Part shown: piece after piece, positions 19,144-28,498 of the stretch | Layout of the letters: each line of letters begins with the position of its first letter | How positions within the stretch are numbered: position 1 is the first letter of the stretch | NCBI GenBank assembly: GCA_965215475.1 | Contig: OZ244061.1 | Coordinates: 3,038,001-3,102,000, forward strand | Reading direction: 5' to 3' | DNA: 64,000 nt | Source of the DNA: Bin80 sp965215475 | Lineage (GTDB): Bacteria > Bacteroidota > Rhodothermia > Rhodothermales > Bin80 | Program-made: the position numbers and the translations under genes | Notes under the pieces: model-generated | Database searches by the model: none | What the model saw: the letters and a program-made list of their open reading frames with translations, nothing else | Told to the model about the DNA's origin: nothing

Positions 19144-22100
19144 CTATAACCTCATTCCTGAGGTTATAGATTTTACATCTAAATAGTGGTGTTGCACTTT
19201 GAGAACCTTATGCCAAGGAAGTTGTGCGGGATCCTTGATCGGTTCCTGCAATTCAGGAGCGGTAGCACAATTCGTCACAATGTAGAGCCAGTAACAATCT
19301 CGACGGTCCTCAGCAACACGCAGCTCATTGGGGGTGAGCAAAATACTCCCATCAGGATTGGCCAGCCCCTTTATCTCGATCAAACGTAACTCACCAGATT
19401 TGAGATCACGGCTGGTGATATCATATCCAAGATTCTGTTTGTGTACGTCTTTAACTTGGCGACCGAGTGCTTCCTCATGCTCAATGACGAATCGCATAGC
19501 CGTCATTTCAGTTTCAGGATGGGGGCGCAGGCGTCGAACGTCGTGTGCTCCCCGGTCGGGATGGGGTAAGACAAGCACACTTGCAAGTCGACGAACTCCT
19601 TGAAGCGTCATTGATCGCTGTTGTTTAAGCTCTTCGCGCCTCCGTTTACGCCGTGCGAAGGCATCTTCATGTCGGTGTTCTGCCTTTGCTAAACGGCCAT
19701 TAGCCCCAGTGACTTGCTTTTGTACATCATCACTGGCTCGGCCAATCTCCAGATCAATCCGATTTATGACCTCTGTTAGAGAGATTTCAACATGTTCCCG
19801 AATTCGCTCAATCTCGTCAACGCGTTCCCCTCGAACCTGATCAACAAAAGGCATCAAAGCGTTTTGATGAACCCATTCAATATCTTCGGCTAGATTGGCC
19901 ACGGGTGGTAACTGTTTTGGAACATTGGCAGGCGTCATGTCCCCAAGAACGCTCGGTCCACGAAGACAGGGATGAGTCTCCGTGGACAACTCTACGACAT
20001 ACAACCGTTCGTGAATAATTTGACCGAGTCCGTCCACAACCCGAGCCCGGTAGAAATCAAGCCGAGCAGGTACTTCATGTGCCAGAGAATAGAAGCAAGC
20101 CCCCTTGACAAAAGCATCTTGTCCGGCATCAAACGCAAACCTTCTTAGAGCTTCAAAGAGCGGATGTCCAGGGTGAACCCACTCCAAATTATTTTCTTCT
20201 GCCGTCTTGCGGTCCGTGGACAGGCGTGGATAACGAAGTGCAATCTCGGAAAACTCCCAATCATCATCGTATTCATAGTTCTTCAAGCTTCGCGGTGTTC
20301 GCCCTGGATGAAATGCATGATCTAGATTACGAACGGGTTTAAGCGGAAAATTCGCATTTTGGGCGGATTCCTCCAAAAATCGTGCAATGGTTTCGGGGAT
20401 CACCCGACGTTCCTGTGCGAGAGCACGACGTTCATTCAGTAAATCAAGATCAAGTTTTTTGGTAGCCAACCCTTCCAGTGCTGTCTGGCAGATATCCCGA
20501 AAATGTTTTTCGTCTACATTTTTCAGTAGCCTTTCTTCAAGTTCGATTTCTCCTAGCTCTCCTGCATAGTAATCCCGTAGCACACGCTCTATATGCGTGG
20601 ATGGTAATACCTCGCCGATGACATTAAACACGGCATCGTCCTCCAGTGCATTACGAATTTCCTGGAGTTTGTCCAGTAAGCGCCGGAGTATGCCACCCTC
20701 AATAGTGTTCGTAGCCACAAAATTAAAAATCAGACAATCTTCCCGCTGCCCATAACGGTGAATACGACCCATGCGCTGTTCCAGTCGATTCGGGTTCCAT
20801 GGGATGTCGTAATTGAAAAGAATATGACAACACTGAAGGTTGATCCCCTCACCGGCCGCTTCAGTCGCGACTAGGATCTGAATCGTGCCTTCACGGAACT
20901 GCTGCTCAACAAAAAGGCGGCTCCCATGCTCGTCTCGTGAACCAGGACGCATACTTCCATGAATGCATCCTACGCTGAACTCCCATTTCTCTAACTGCTC
21001 CATCAGGTAATCCAGTGTATCTCGGAACTCAGTAAAGATCAGGAGGCGCTGGTCAGGGCGGTCAAAGAAACCCTCGTCCCGTAAGATCTTGCGAAGATGT
21101 TCAAGCTTCGCCTCCGTTCCAGTACCCTGAACAGTCCTGGCATCCTCGGCCAATTCTAATAGTTCGGCAATTTCCTCGCGTACCTGCTCGGCATTTCCCT
21201 GCAAAGTGACTGCATCCAGCAGTTCTTCTAGTTTTTCCCGCTCATCATCTTCATATTCTTCAAGTTCTTCGTAGCTAGGCAAATCAGGCGGTGCAGTTCT
21301 AAGCAAATCCTGCGCATGTTGTAGGCCGTCTTCTAATCTCTTCGCTCTTTTTTCAAGCGATCTTCGGATCGCATAGGTACTGGAGGCAAGGCGTCGTTGG
21401 TAAAGTGACATCAGAAAACCAACAGCACGTGCTCTGGGATTATTATCCTTGGCTGCTACCGCTGCATGTTGACTGTGCTTCTTCACAAGCCGGGTAACCT
21501 TCTTATAAAGTTCAAGCTCAGAGCCAGCAATCTCAAATGCAGCGGTATGTGGGATCCGTTTTGTAAAGACCCGCCTCGTATCCCAGCTTCCATCAACCTG
21601 AAGCTCTGGAAAATAGACCATAGATTCTTTCGTACGTCGCAAATAGAAAGGCGCACTTTTGCGATCCATCGCTTCTCGAATTGATTTGACGTCTGCGTAG
21701 ACGTCTTGATCAAGTAGTTGCAAAAATAGCGTGAAATTCTTCGGATCTCCTTTGTGAGGTGTGGCAGTTAGCAGTAGTATATGATCCGTATTGTCCCGCA
21801 ATAATTCACCAAGACGGTAGCGTTGGCTTCGTTGATTCTTATCGCGTGCAGACATCCGGTGAGCCTCGTCAATAATGACCAGATCCCAATGGACTTGGCG
21901 CAATCCAGGCAGAATGTCATCGCGCTTAGCCAAATCGAGGGAGGTAATGATCTGTTTATCTTCTAGCCATCGATTGACTCCAAACTGGTCGCGAATAGTG
22001 CTGCCCTTAACGACTAGGAATTTCTCATCAAACTTCTCCTTAAGTTCACGCTGCCACTGAAATGAAAGATTAGCGGGACAAACGACCAGAATGCGCTCAA

Positions 22101-22551
22101 TAAGGCCACGAAGCTTAAGCTCTCTGACCAACAGCCCTGCCATGATGGTCTTGCCCGCGCCCGCGTCATCCGCGAGTAAAAAGCGAACACTAGGTAGCTT
22201 GAGGAGGTGTTCGTAAACCGCTTCCAGTTGATGAGGCAGTGGGTCCACTCGTGAAATAGATAGACCAAAATAGGGATCAAACTCGTATGCGATGCCAAGC
22301 GAATAGGCCTGAAGTGCAATCCGTAATAGCTGTCCATCTCCATCGTAGGAAAGTGTGGAATCAGTGATCGTTAGATCTGAAATGTCATCCGAATCCAGTG
22401 TTACCCGACTGAATTTTTCAGATTGCTGACCAACTAGGCCTAAGGTCCAAACACCTTGTCCGTTCCTATCCACTGTTTCAACCTGCATAGGCTCTCGGAA
22501 TGAAGAACCAGTCAGGATTTGACCTTTACAGATATGTACTTGAGTAGTCAA
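19144..22551 (-). CDS. SNF2-type helicase with C-terminal DUF3883 domain (defence-associated)
   Basis: First gene of the operon, 1135 aa. All superfamily 2 motifs are visible: DDAGAGKTIMAG (Walker A, about 128-139), VIIDEAHRMS (DEAH at 228-231), LLLTATPHKGD, LIFTEFRDTLDYL, ATEAAGEGINLQ and RLEQRMGRIHRYGQ. The C-terminal ~100 residues fit DUF3883 (RLIEIKGLAN, LTPNELRVAEDRRDCYWLYIV), a domain found on helicases and nucleases of anti-phage systems. It resembles the SNF2 component of DISARM-like loci. A gap of about 35 nt separates it from the DUF1016 gene. It probably translocates on DNA to support recognition or cleavage of invading DNA. Confidence 0.9.
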   Translation of the reverse strand: MTTQVHICKGQILTGSSFREPMQVETVDRNGQGVWTLGLVGQQSEKFSRVTLDSDDISDLTITDSTLSYDGDGQLLRIALQAYSLGIAYEFDPYFGLSISRVDPLPHQLEAVYEHLLKLPSVRFLLADDAGAGKTIMAGLLVRELKLRGLIERILVVCPANLSFQWQRELKEKFDEKFLVVKGSTIRDQFGVNRWLEDKQIITSLDLAKRDDILPGLRQVHWDLVIIDEAHRMSARDKNQRSQRYRLGELLRDNTDHILLLTATPHKGDPKNFTLFLQLLDQDVYADVKSIREAMDRKSAPFYLRRTKESMVYFPELQVDGSWDTRRVFTKRIPHTAAFEIAGSELELYKKVTRLVKKHSQHAAVAAKDNNPRARAVGFLMSLYQRRLASSTYAIRRSLEKRAKRLEDGLQHAQDLLRTAPPDLPSYEELEEYEDDEREKLEELLDAVTLQGNAEQVREEIAELLELAEDARTVQGTGTEAKLEHLRKILRDEGFFDRPDQRLLIFTEFRDTLDYLMEQLEKWEFSVGCIHGSMRPGSRDEHGSRLFVEQQFREGTIQILVATEAAGEGINLQCCHILFNYDIPWNPNRLEQRMGRIHRYGQREDCLIFNFVATNTIEGGILRRLLDKLQEIRNALEDDAVFNVIGEVLPSTHIERVLRDYYAGELGEIELEERLLKNVDEKHFRDICQTALEGLATKKLDLDLLNERRALAQERRVIPETIARFLEESAQNANFPLKPVRNLDHAFHPGRTPRSLKNYEYDDDWEFSEIALRYPRLSTDRKTAEENNLEWVHPGHPLFEALRRFAFDAGQDAFVKGACFYSLAHEVPARLDFYRARVVDGLGQIIHERLYVVELSTETHPCLRGPSVLGDMTPANVPKQLPPVANLAEDIEWVHQNALMPFVDQVRGERVDEIERIREHVEISLTEVINRIDLEIGRASDDVQKQVTGANGRLAKAEHRHEDAFARRKRRREELKQQRSMTLQGVRRLASVLVLPHPDRGAHDVRRLRPHPETEMTAMRFVIEHEEALGRQVKDVHKQNLGYDITSRDLKSGELRLIEIKGLANPDGSILLTPNELRVAEDRRDCYWLYIVTNCATAPELQEPIKDPAQLPWHKVLKVQHHYLDVKSITSGMRL

Positions 22552-22719
22552 TTTTCAAATTGCTAGTATTGGAGATAAAGAGATCAGTTTACAGAAAAAG
22601 GCGGGGATTAGGTTCGAAACAGTACTTAGGTCATATGAGAGCACCCCCAATATACGGACTGATACGGATGATTTTTACTATCTTGGAGAATAAATTTTTC
22701 CAATTCTTAGGTTCTCTGG

Positions 22720-22763
22720 CTGGCCCACTTCCAGCGGATTAGTGTCCCACTTCACTGGAATAT
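22720..22763 (-). repeat. IS-end-like repeat, right border of the defence operon (inverted copy)
   Basis: Plus strand reads CCCACTTCCAGCGGATTAG then TGTCCCACTTCACTGGAATA, the reverse complement of the repeat at 11746-11789 with a few mismatches. It lies upstream of the helicase start. No matching target duplication was recognised at the two outer edges. Confidence 0.65.
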
Positions 22764-22905
22764 GCAGTTCTCCAGACAGTGTCTGTAGTTTTTGATACAT
22801 GAGAAAGAAAGCTCCCACTTTTCAAAGGCCACGAAGTGACCAATTTTGGTCAAAACGAGCAGAAAAGTCCATCGAAAAGCGTAGTAAGATATGAGAGTAT
22901 GATAA
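22764..22905 (-). pseudogene. Degraded fragment of a second DUF1016 gene
   Basis: About 140 bp that align with 18781-18910 of the DUF1016 gene in the same orientation: shared CAGACAGTGTCTG, TTTTTG.CAT, and CAAAACGAGCAGAAA, with many indels. It begins directly outside the right border repeat, suggesting the repeat marks a recombination or insertion junction in an older copy. It is non-coding now. The remainder up to 23015 holds only the likely promoter region of the next gene. Confidence 0.65.
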
Positions 22906-23015
22906 GCTTCGGATTAGCCGAGCAATTTACATCTTTGATCACTCAAATATCATGGAATCTGTTAAATCGGATTGTTCACATCAGACTCTGCGAGTCTAAA
23001 TAAGGAGAAACCATC

Positions 23016-23255
23016 ATGACCTTGAAGTCCATATGCTCGGATACTCAAATACCTCGAAAGGGGGTGCCGTCAGATTTTCAGGAACGTGTTGAAATTGCGG
23101 CGCAGAAGATCCTAGAACTAGAACCTGGTTTCTCCTCTAAAGAGGCAGTGCGAATTGCCGTATCTCACGTCATGCAAGAAATTAGACGAGAGCATGAGCT
23201 AGAGGAGAAGATCAAACAGGGGACCATGAACGTGAGTGACGACAATTCATTCTAG
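23016..23255 (+). CDS. Small hypothetical protein (79 aa)
   Basis: Acidic, helical-looking protein of unknown function, with no membrane segment. A good Shine-Dalgarno (AAGGAG, 9 nt before ATG) supports the start. The central part, DFQERVEIAAQKILELEP then SSKEAVRIAVSHVMQE, looks like a small antitoxin or DNA-binding fold but no family is recognised. A 43-codon ORF follows after 43 nt, also with an SD-like sequence. It sits at the edge of the defence island. Confidence 0.55.
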   Translation: MTLKSICSDTQIPRKGVPSDFQERVEIAAQKILELEPGFSSKEAVRIAVSHVMQEIRREHELEEKIKQGTMNVSDDNSF

Positions 23256-23298
23256 CTACTAATATGCTCTGAGAAGAAGTACTTCTACGAGGTGGAGT

Positions 23299-23430
23299 AT
23301 GATCAAAACATCAGCCAAAACAGAAAGAGGAAGATTCCGTATCTTTCAAACACTCAAAAATGCCGAAGTTAGAGCGGGAAAAATGGCTTGGGATTCGTGC
23401 TGTACTCTGATGAAATTGCGACCTCAATGA
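23299..23430 (+). CDS. Possible truncated partner ORF (43 aa)
   Basis: Very short ORF starting MIKTSAKTERGRFRIF, preceded by GAGGTGGAG. The basic product ends abruptly, so it may be the start of a gene whose rest was lost. No similarity is recognised. From here to 23717 nothing else was seen. Confidence 0.25.
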   Translation: MIKTSAKTERGRFRIFQTLKNAEVRAGKMAWDSCCTLMKLRPQ

Positions 23431-23717
23431 GGATTGTGAATCAATGGATTCGCACATCTTTATTTGAAAATTGAAAAGTTTCTTCTGGCCTCAATGGTGA
23501 GGGTGTGAGTCGTTGATCAAATCGCATTGGCAGATACTTGATCATTTAGATAGTAGCTTTGGGGGTGGACTTGGATGTCTTTGTTCCAGATCTTTCTGAA
23601 GTATTCGGTGCCATTCAAGAGGAATACTGACTTGATATTCGCGAAAAGCGACAACGCAAATGCACAATGCAATACCGAGTATGGTTACGGATCAAATTAC
23701 TGCCTGTCTCACATACA

Positions 23718-24140
23718 ATGATCAAATTCCAAACTGTAAAGCATGAAGTGCTGGTTTGCTGGTTGGTAATATCTGGTATTCCTTCAGGGATTACCTGGGG
23801 GCAGTCAGACACGATGGATGTTGTTTCTATTCTGGAGTATCTCTCAGAGGGAGACGCAGAATCGTTAATAGGTCATGCAGAAGAATATATAGAGCTCGCA
23901 TTGCTGGAGCAGCCCCGTCGGTATACCCGCTCTCAGGCTCTCTATGTTTTACAGAAATTTTTTCGTCAATATTCTCCGGACGGGTTCAGCCTAGACCATA
24001 GCATGACACAGGGACAGGAATGGTGGCTTACAGGATCCTATTCTGTACGCGATGAGATTCAAGGTCTCCGTGTTTATTTGCGTTTTGGCGGAGTGTACCC
24101 AGACTACATGCTTATGGCAATCCAAGTCATTCGCTCTTGA
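23718..24140 (+). CDS. DUF4783 family secreted protein
   Basis: Small exported protein, about 140 aa from the ATG at 23718, which gives a signal peptide (VLVCWLVISGIPSGITWG). An upstream in-frame start at 23667 would spoil it. The conserved DUF4783 features are present: SILEYLSEGDAESL, YTRSQALYVLQKFFRQYSP, and a C-terminal LRVYLRFGGVYPDYMLMAIQV. The family is typical of Bacteroidota and relatives and has an NTF2-like look; its function is unknown. Its stop TGA overlaps the ATG of the sensor kinase (TGATG), so the two are co-translated. Confidence 0.82.
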   Translation: MIKFQTVKHEVLVCWLVISGIPSGITWGQSDTMDVVSILEYLSEGDAESLIGHAEEYIELALLEQPRRYTRSQALYVLQKFFRQYSPDGFSLDHSMTQGQEWWLTGSYSVRDEIQGLRVYLRFGGVYPDYMLMAIQVIRS

Positions 24141-27100
24141 TGAAGGCCCCATTACCATACAGGAGGTTTATTGGAGTTACAGGTGTATTTCTGTTGGTGA
24201 TTTTGTTGGCTTGGATTGGTCAGTGGGTGCATGTTATGATTGTGGCGCAGAGGATTGAACTGCGTCAACAGGAGGCGGTCACAGCTTCGAAGGAGTTCAT
24301 TGAATCGGAGTTTATAAAAACTCAGAGGGGCATGCAGGTTATTGCTTCGGAAGCAGCACAGTTGACCTCCAACCACACGTTTCCACTGGGGAATGCTCCA
24401 TCTGTCATACTGATTCGGGAATTAGAAAACATTGAGCTTCCCGATCATTGGTCCCTCTCCATCTATGACATGGAGATGCACCTGATGGCATGGCGAGGGG
24501 AGAGTGTCCCATTAGGAGGGGGGCCTCTTGCAGATCAGGCTGATTGGAGGATTATACGGGATGAGGACTGGCGCACGGCATTGGTTCTATGGGAGCCGCT
24601 TCTTGTACGGGACGCAATGATTGGATATATCCGTGTGACACAAAACCTGTTTTCAAGAGCTCCTGTCCATAATTCGGTTCTCGAAGATTATGATATCGTA
24701 GATACCTGGAGGCGTCGTGCCAGATTGGATATCCAAGTGGCTTATGGAGATACACTTGGGGAGCATATTCTCCGTTCTCTGAATGGAAGGGCTCTTGGAA
24801 TCTATATCGTTACCCCACCGTCTGAGGTCAAATTGATTACGGCAACTGCAGAATCCTATCACAATATCATGGCTCTAGGAGGGGTACTGCTGGTTTTATG
24901 GTTTCTCTGGGGGATTTGGCGTTGGTATCATTCAAAATTGAGCCTGAACCGCCTGATTATCTTTACTGCAGCACTTGGAGTAGGACGTTTTATCTGGCTT
25001 TACCTAGAAGTGCCTGCGAGATATCAGACAGATAAGGCACCTCTAAGCCCCTTGTTTGATCCGGTACATCTAGCTTCCACTTTTGGAGGTGGGTTGATGC
25101 GAACAACGGGGGATCTGTTGATCAGTTCTCTGTGTGTGTTCATAATAGGTGTGGCGGCACTCCGATTTGTCAAGGCTTACTGGAAGCAACCTCCCAATCA
25201 TCCGGGTGTGATATGGATCTCTTTTGGAATGGGGATTATGGCAACGATGGCATTTGCCTCCGCATTAGCGGTAGTCTTGCATGCTATTGTATTGGATTCT
25301 ACGCTTAGCTATACAGGGCGTAGTGAACTGGTTCCTGATTCTCTAGAATTGGTTGTGTATGCATCTGTAGTCCTTTTGGCATTAGGGATTGTATTGATCG
25401 TGTCTGCTTGCTTCTTCGCAGGCTTCAAGATGAAGCCGGGGCGCATGTGTTTAGGCGTTTCAGGTACGTTATCTGCAGTTTTGATCGTGATATTGGATTG
25501 GTTTCAATGGAGTCCTTGGATCCTGAGTTTGACTTTGATACTGGCTTGTCTGTACACTGCCATTTGGGCCACGAAAGCAGATATATACCTATGGCTTGCG
25601 GCTAGAAGGGCAGTTCCCGTTTCATTAGGACTTTGTTTGTTAGTGTACCCTGTGTACTACGAAGCCCTCAATCAGCGCGAGCAGGAACGAGTTTCTTATG
25701 TAGTGTCTAACTTTGATCAAGCCGGCAGTCCAGAAGTATCGCTGGCGGTTCGTGAAGTGGTAGAGGAAGCATTACAGAATCCCCGAATTCATGATCTTCT
25801 TGAATCTGGAGAAGATCTTGAAGAAGTAGCGGAGCAGTTACTAAGTGGTTCTCTTCTTTCTTCACTTGGAGCATATGATGCAAGCATAACCTTTCTATCT
25901 GACACTGGTGAGGAACTGTACTCTAGTGGTAGCGCAAGTTTATCTTCCTATCAGGTTACACAGGACCTTTTGGATGAATTAAGCTCAGGAATCGAATTGC
26001 AGGCCAGCAATTATACATTTGTTGAGCCTCGGTCGATAGGGGCAGCTCGATATCAGTATGCGGGGCTTGCTGCAATCGGTGACGGATGGGTTTTGGTCCG
26101 GGCACAGCCTCACATCATACCCGAAGAAGCGAATACACCATTATTGAGAATCCTTTCAGCTTCGGGGTCCCCCGAGGTATATGAGGATTTATCTCTTGCC
26201 TCTTATCGTAATGGACGTCTGGTTCAGTCTTTCGGAGATCGATTTTCCAAATACCAACTGAATCCTGAAATTGTGGAAGAGGTTACTCGTAATGGATCAT
26301 TGTGGTGGCAGGGGGGAGCGGGGGAAAGTAGTAGATATCGTACCTATTATCTTGACAGAGGCCATCATATCATTGCAGCAAGAATGACGGTTGATGGAGC
26401 ATTTGATCACCTTTACTATCTCCTTCGACTGGTTGTAGGGGGGTTGATGTTGTGCATACCATTTTGCATGTTTGGATATGTGATGCAGTGGAAGAAGGGG
26501 CTAATCCCCAGAGAGCGTCTCAGGTATCAAGACAAGGTGATGAATGCATTCCTTTTACTTGGGATCATTGCGGTCATCCCAGTAGGAATCGCCGGATATA
26601 ATGTGGTTACGGAAGAAAATGAGAAAGCTCTTCAAAGTTGGCTCCGTCAACATCTAGAACGGGTTGAGTCAACATTGGTCCCGGAAGGGAGGATCGGAGA
26701 AAACAGTGTTGCAGTTCTGGAGCGGAGTAATATTGATTCGTTGTCTGCCCGTGTGGGATTAGATCTGAATCTCTATAGTGGTACACGGCTTGTTGCAGCC
26801 AGCCGGCGTCAACTGATTGATGATCGTATCGTAGATGTACGTCTTCCTGCGGAAGTATTCGCAGCAATTTATGGAGATGCGCAGCGATTTACGTTTGTAG
26901 ATCACAAATTGGGTGAATTTGAATATACAGCAGGATATCGTGCCATTTTAGATTCCAAAGGAAATCCTGCCTATGTTCTCTCTGTGCCGACTCTGCCGGA
27001 AGCAAAGCGAATTGAAGAAGAGCGAGCACGAACACTTGCGTATTTATTTGGTGCGATGTTGGGGTTAGGTATTTTGGTCATGTTTACTGGATCTGTTCTT

Positions 27101-27967
27101 GCTCGTGCACTTGCCCAACCAATTGCAAGGCTCCAGCAGGGACTTGAGGAAGCCTCCGAAGGAAAGTTTGAGCGAGTGCTTCCGGTGGAGTCTCGTGACG
27201 AGGTTGGGGCACTGGTCAATACCTTTAATACAATGCAGGGACAGCTCGCAGAGAGTAGACAGAAATTGGTCAGGCAACAGCGACAGTTAGCATGGAGAGA
27301 GATGGCCCGCCAAGTTGCTCACGAGATAAAAAACCCGCTCACACCGATGAAGCTATCGATCCAGCATCTACAGCGCTCCCTTGATCATAAGGATCCTTCC
27401 CGGTTCAAAAAACAGTTCAAGAGAACCGCCGCAACACTGATTGCTCAGATAGACTCCTTAGCACATATTGCGAATGAATTCTCTTCGTTCGCTCAATTAC
27501 CCAGAAGGAAGGTTGTATCCCTGGATTTGCGCAAGGTCATGCGTGAAGCGCATGTTTTGATGCAGGCAGAGGCATCCGCTGACGTGACCCTAGAATTACA
27601 ACTTCCAGAAACCCCGTTGATAGTACGCGGGGATCCAAACGAGTTGCACAGAACCTATATTAATCTGATCAAGAATGCATTGGAGGCCGTCAGTGGCCAG
27701 GATCAGAGGAGTATACAAATCGTTGCCAGAATTGGCGAAGGCCAAGTCATTACCGAAGTGATTGACAATGGTTCGGGGATTCCCTTAGAAGTGCAGGATC
27801 AAATCTATGAGCCAAGTTTTTCAACGAAAACAAGTGGGGCAGGGTTGGGTCTTGCGATCGCGAAGCAGGCGGTTGAACTCTCGGGTGGAGAAATCAGCTT
27901 TTCTACCGAACTGGGACAGGGAACTACAATGAAGATTATTCTTCCACTCAAGTCCAATCAGGCATAA
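24140..27967 (+). CDS. NtrY-like multi-pass sensor histidine kinase
   Basis: Very large membrane kinase of 1275 aa. The N-terminal part has a TM helix followed by a ~200-residue extracytoplasmic region. A block of several TM helices and further sensor regions follow. A last TM precedes a HAMP domain (ARALAQPIARLQQGLEEASE). The kinase core has the H-box VAHEIKNPLTP (His near 1061), the N-box NLIKNALEAV, and the G boxes VIDNGSGIP and GAGLGLAIAKQAVELSGG. The H-box and HAMP resemble NtrY. No response regulator is adjacent. The ATG at 24140 overlaps the DUF4783 stop. It should autophosphorylate in response to an envelope signal; the signal is unknown. Confidence 0.9.
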   Translation: MKAPLPYRRFIGVTGVFLLVILLAWIGQWVHVMIVAQRIELRQQEAVTASKEFIESEFIKTQRGMQVIASEAAQLTSNHTFPLGNAPSVILIRELENIELPDHWSLSIYDMEMHLMAWRGESVPLGGGPLADQADWRIIRDEDWRTALVLWEPLLVRDAMIGYIRVTQNLFSRAPVHNSVLEDYDIVDTWRRRARLDIQVAYGDTLGEHILRSLNGRALGIYIVTPPSEVKLITATAESYHNIMALGGVLLVLWFLWGIWRWYHSKLSLNRLIIFTAALGVGRFIWLYLEVPARYQTDKAPLSPLFDPVHLASTFGGGLMRTTGDLLISSLCVFIIGVAALRFVKAYWKQPPNHPGVIWISFGMGIMATMAFASALAVVLHAIVLDSTLSYTGRSELVPDSLELVVYASVVLLALGIVLIVSACFFAGFKMKPGRMCLGVSGTLSAVLIVILDWFQWSPWILSLTLILACLYTAIWATKADIYLWLAARRAVPVSLGLCLLVYPVYYEALNQREQERVSYVVSNFDQAGSPEVSLAVREVVEEALQNPRIHDLLESGEDLEEVAEQLLSGSLLSSLGAYDASITFLSDTGEELYSSGSASLSSYQVTQDLLDELSSGIELQASNYTFVEPRSIGAARYQYAGLAAIGDGWVLVRAQPHIIPEEANTPLLRILSASGSPEVYEDLSLASYRNGRLVQSFGDRFSKYQLNPEIVEEVTRNGSLWWQGGAGESSRYRTYYLDRGHHIIAARMTVDGAFDHLYYLLRLVVGGLMLCIPFCMFGYVMQWKKGLIPRERLRYQDKVMNAFLLLGIIAVIPVGIAGYNVVTEENEKALQSWLRQHLERVESTLVPEGRIGENSVAVLERSNIDSLSARVGLDLNLYSGTRLVAASRRQLIDDRIVDVRLPAEVFAAIYGDAQRFTFVDHKLGEFEYTAGYRAILDSKGNPAYVLSVPTLPEAKRIEEERARTLAYLFGAMLGLGILVMFTGSVLARALAQPIARLQQGLEEASEGKFERVLPVESRDEVGALVNTFNTMQGQLAESRQKLVRQQRQLAWREMARQVAHEIKNPLTPMKLSIQHLQRSLDHKDPSRFKKQFKRTAATLIAQIDSLAHIANEFSSFAQLPRRKVVSLDLRKVMREAHVLMQAEASADVTLELQLPETPLIVRGDPNELHRTYINLIKNALEAVSGQDQRSIQIVARIGEGQVITEVIDNGSGIPLEVQDQIYEPSFSTKTSGAGLGLAIAKQAVELSGGEISFSTELGQGTTMKIILPLKSNQA

Positions 27968-27975
27968 CTGGCTCT

Positions 27976-28494
27976 TCAAGAAGCTTCCTCATCAGAAAAG
28001 TCACGAAACCCGAAGTAGTGAAGAACATATTTGATCTTGGCCGCTTTTCCCGCTCCAAATCCTGGCATCGCCTTGATTCGACGTTCAATGGTATCAATGG
28101 AGGCTCCATCATTCCACAGCCGTTCGGGTTTCCCATCATAATGATCTACAAGAAAGCGTGCAACGTTCCGCGTCGTATCTGCCATTTTATTCGAGAAGCG
28201 ATGTACGGCAGGTTGCTCGGCAAACGTGACACGTAGTGCTTCTTCATTCATATCTGCAATGATCTCCAAGTCAAGATGTCCAAGGCGGTCATGGAGGCGT
28301 TTTGCTCCGGTAAAGGCTACTTCGGCGCGTACACGTTGATCGAAAAGCAGCCCTAAAATGGCTGCCGTCGGGCTTGCAGCAATGAAAGCATCTTCATCTT
28401 TGTCTCCGGTCAGTGTTCCAGAATTCACAAATCGTTCCATCATTCGTCCCAATCCTCCACCGACCGTACTAAAGTCAATTGTTTGAAAGTGCAT
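27976..28494 (-). CDS. HhH-GPD family DNA repair-like protein
   Basis: Protein of about 172 aa with a C-terminal helix-hairpin-helix: IKAMPGFGAGKAAKIKYVL. Its shape matches the uncharacterised HhH-GPD family related to endonuclease III-type glycosylases (LLFDQRVRAEVAFTGAKRL, QPAVHRFSNKMADT). No iron-sulfur Cys cluster is seen. The start at 28494 (MHFQTIDF) is preferred; a longer frame would run into cysS. It follows cysS by 4 nt on the same strand and meets the kinase gene tail to tail. A base-excision role is likely by family but the substrate is unknown. Confidence 0.82.
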   Translation of the reverse strand: MHFQTIDFSTVGGGLGRMMERFVNSGTLTGDKDEDAFIAASPTAAILGLLFDQRVRAEVAFTGAKRLHDRLGHLDLEIIADMNEEALRVTFAEQPAVHRFSNKMADTTRNVARFLVDHYDGKPERLWNDGASIDTIERRIKAMPGFGAGKAAKIKYVLHYFGFRDFSDEEAS

Positions 28495-28498
28495 GTTT

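Noticed and set aside
22600..22640. GGTTCGAAA resembling a tRNA T-loop
   Set aside because: No matching acceptor, D or anticodon stems could be drawn around it.
22560..22742. 60-codon plus-strand ORF upstream of the helicase gene
   Set aside because: No protein-like features; ends in the border repeat.
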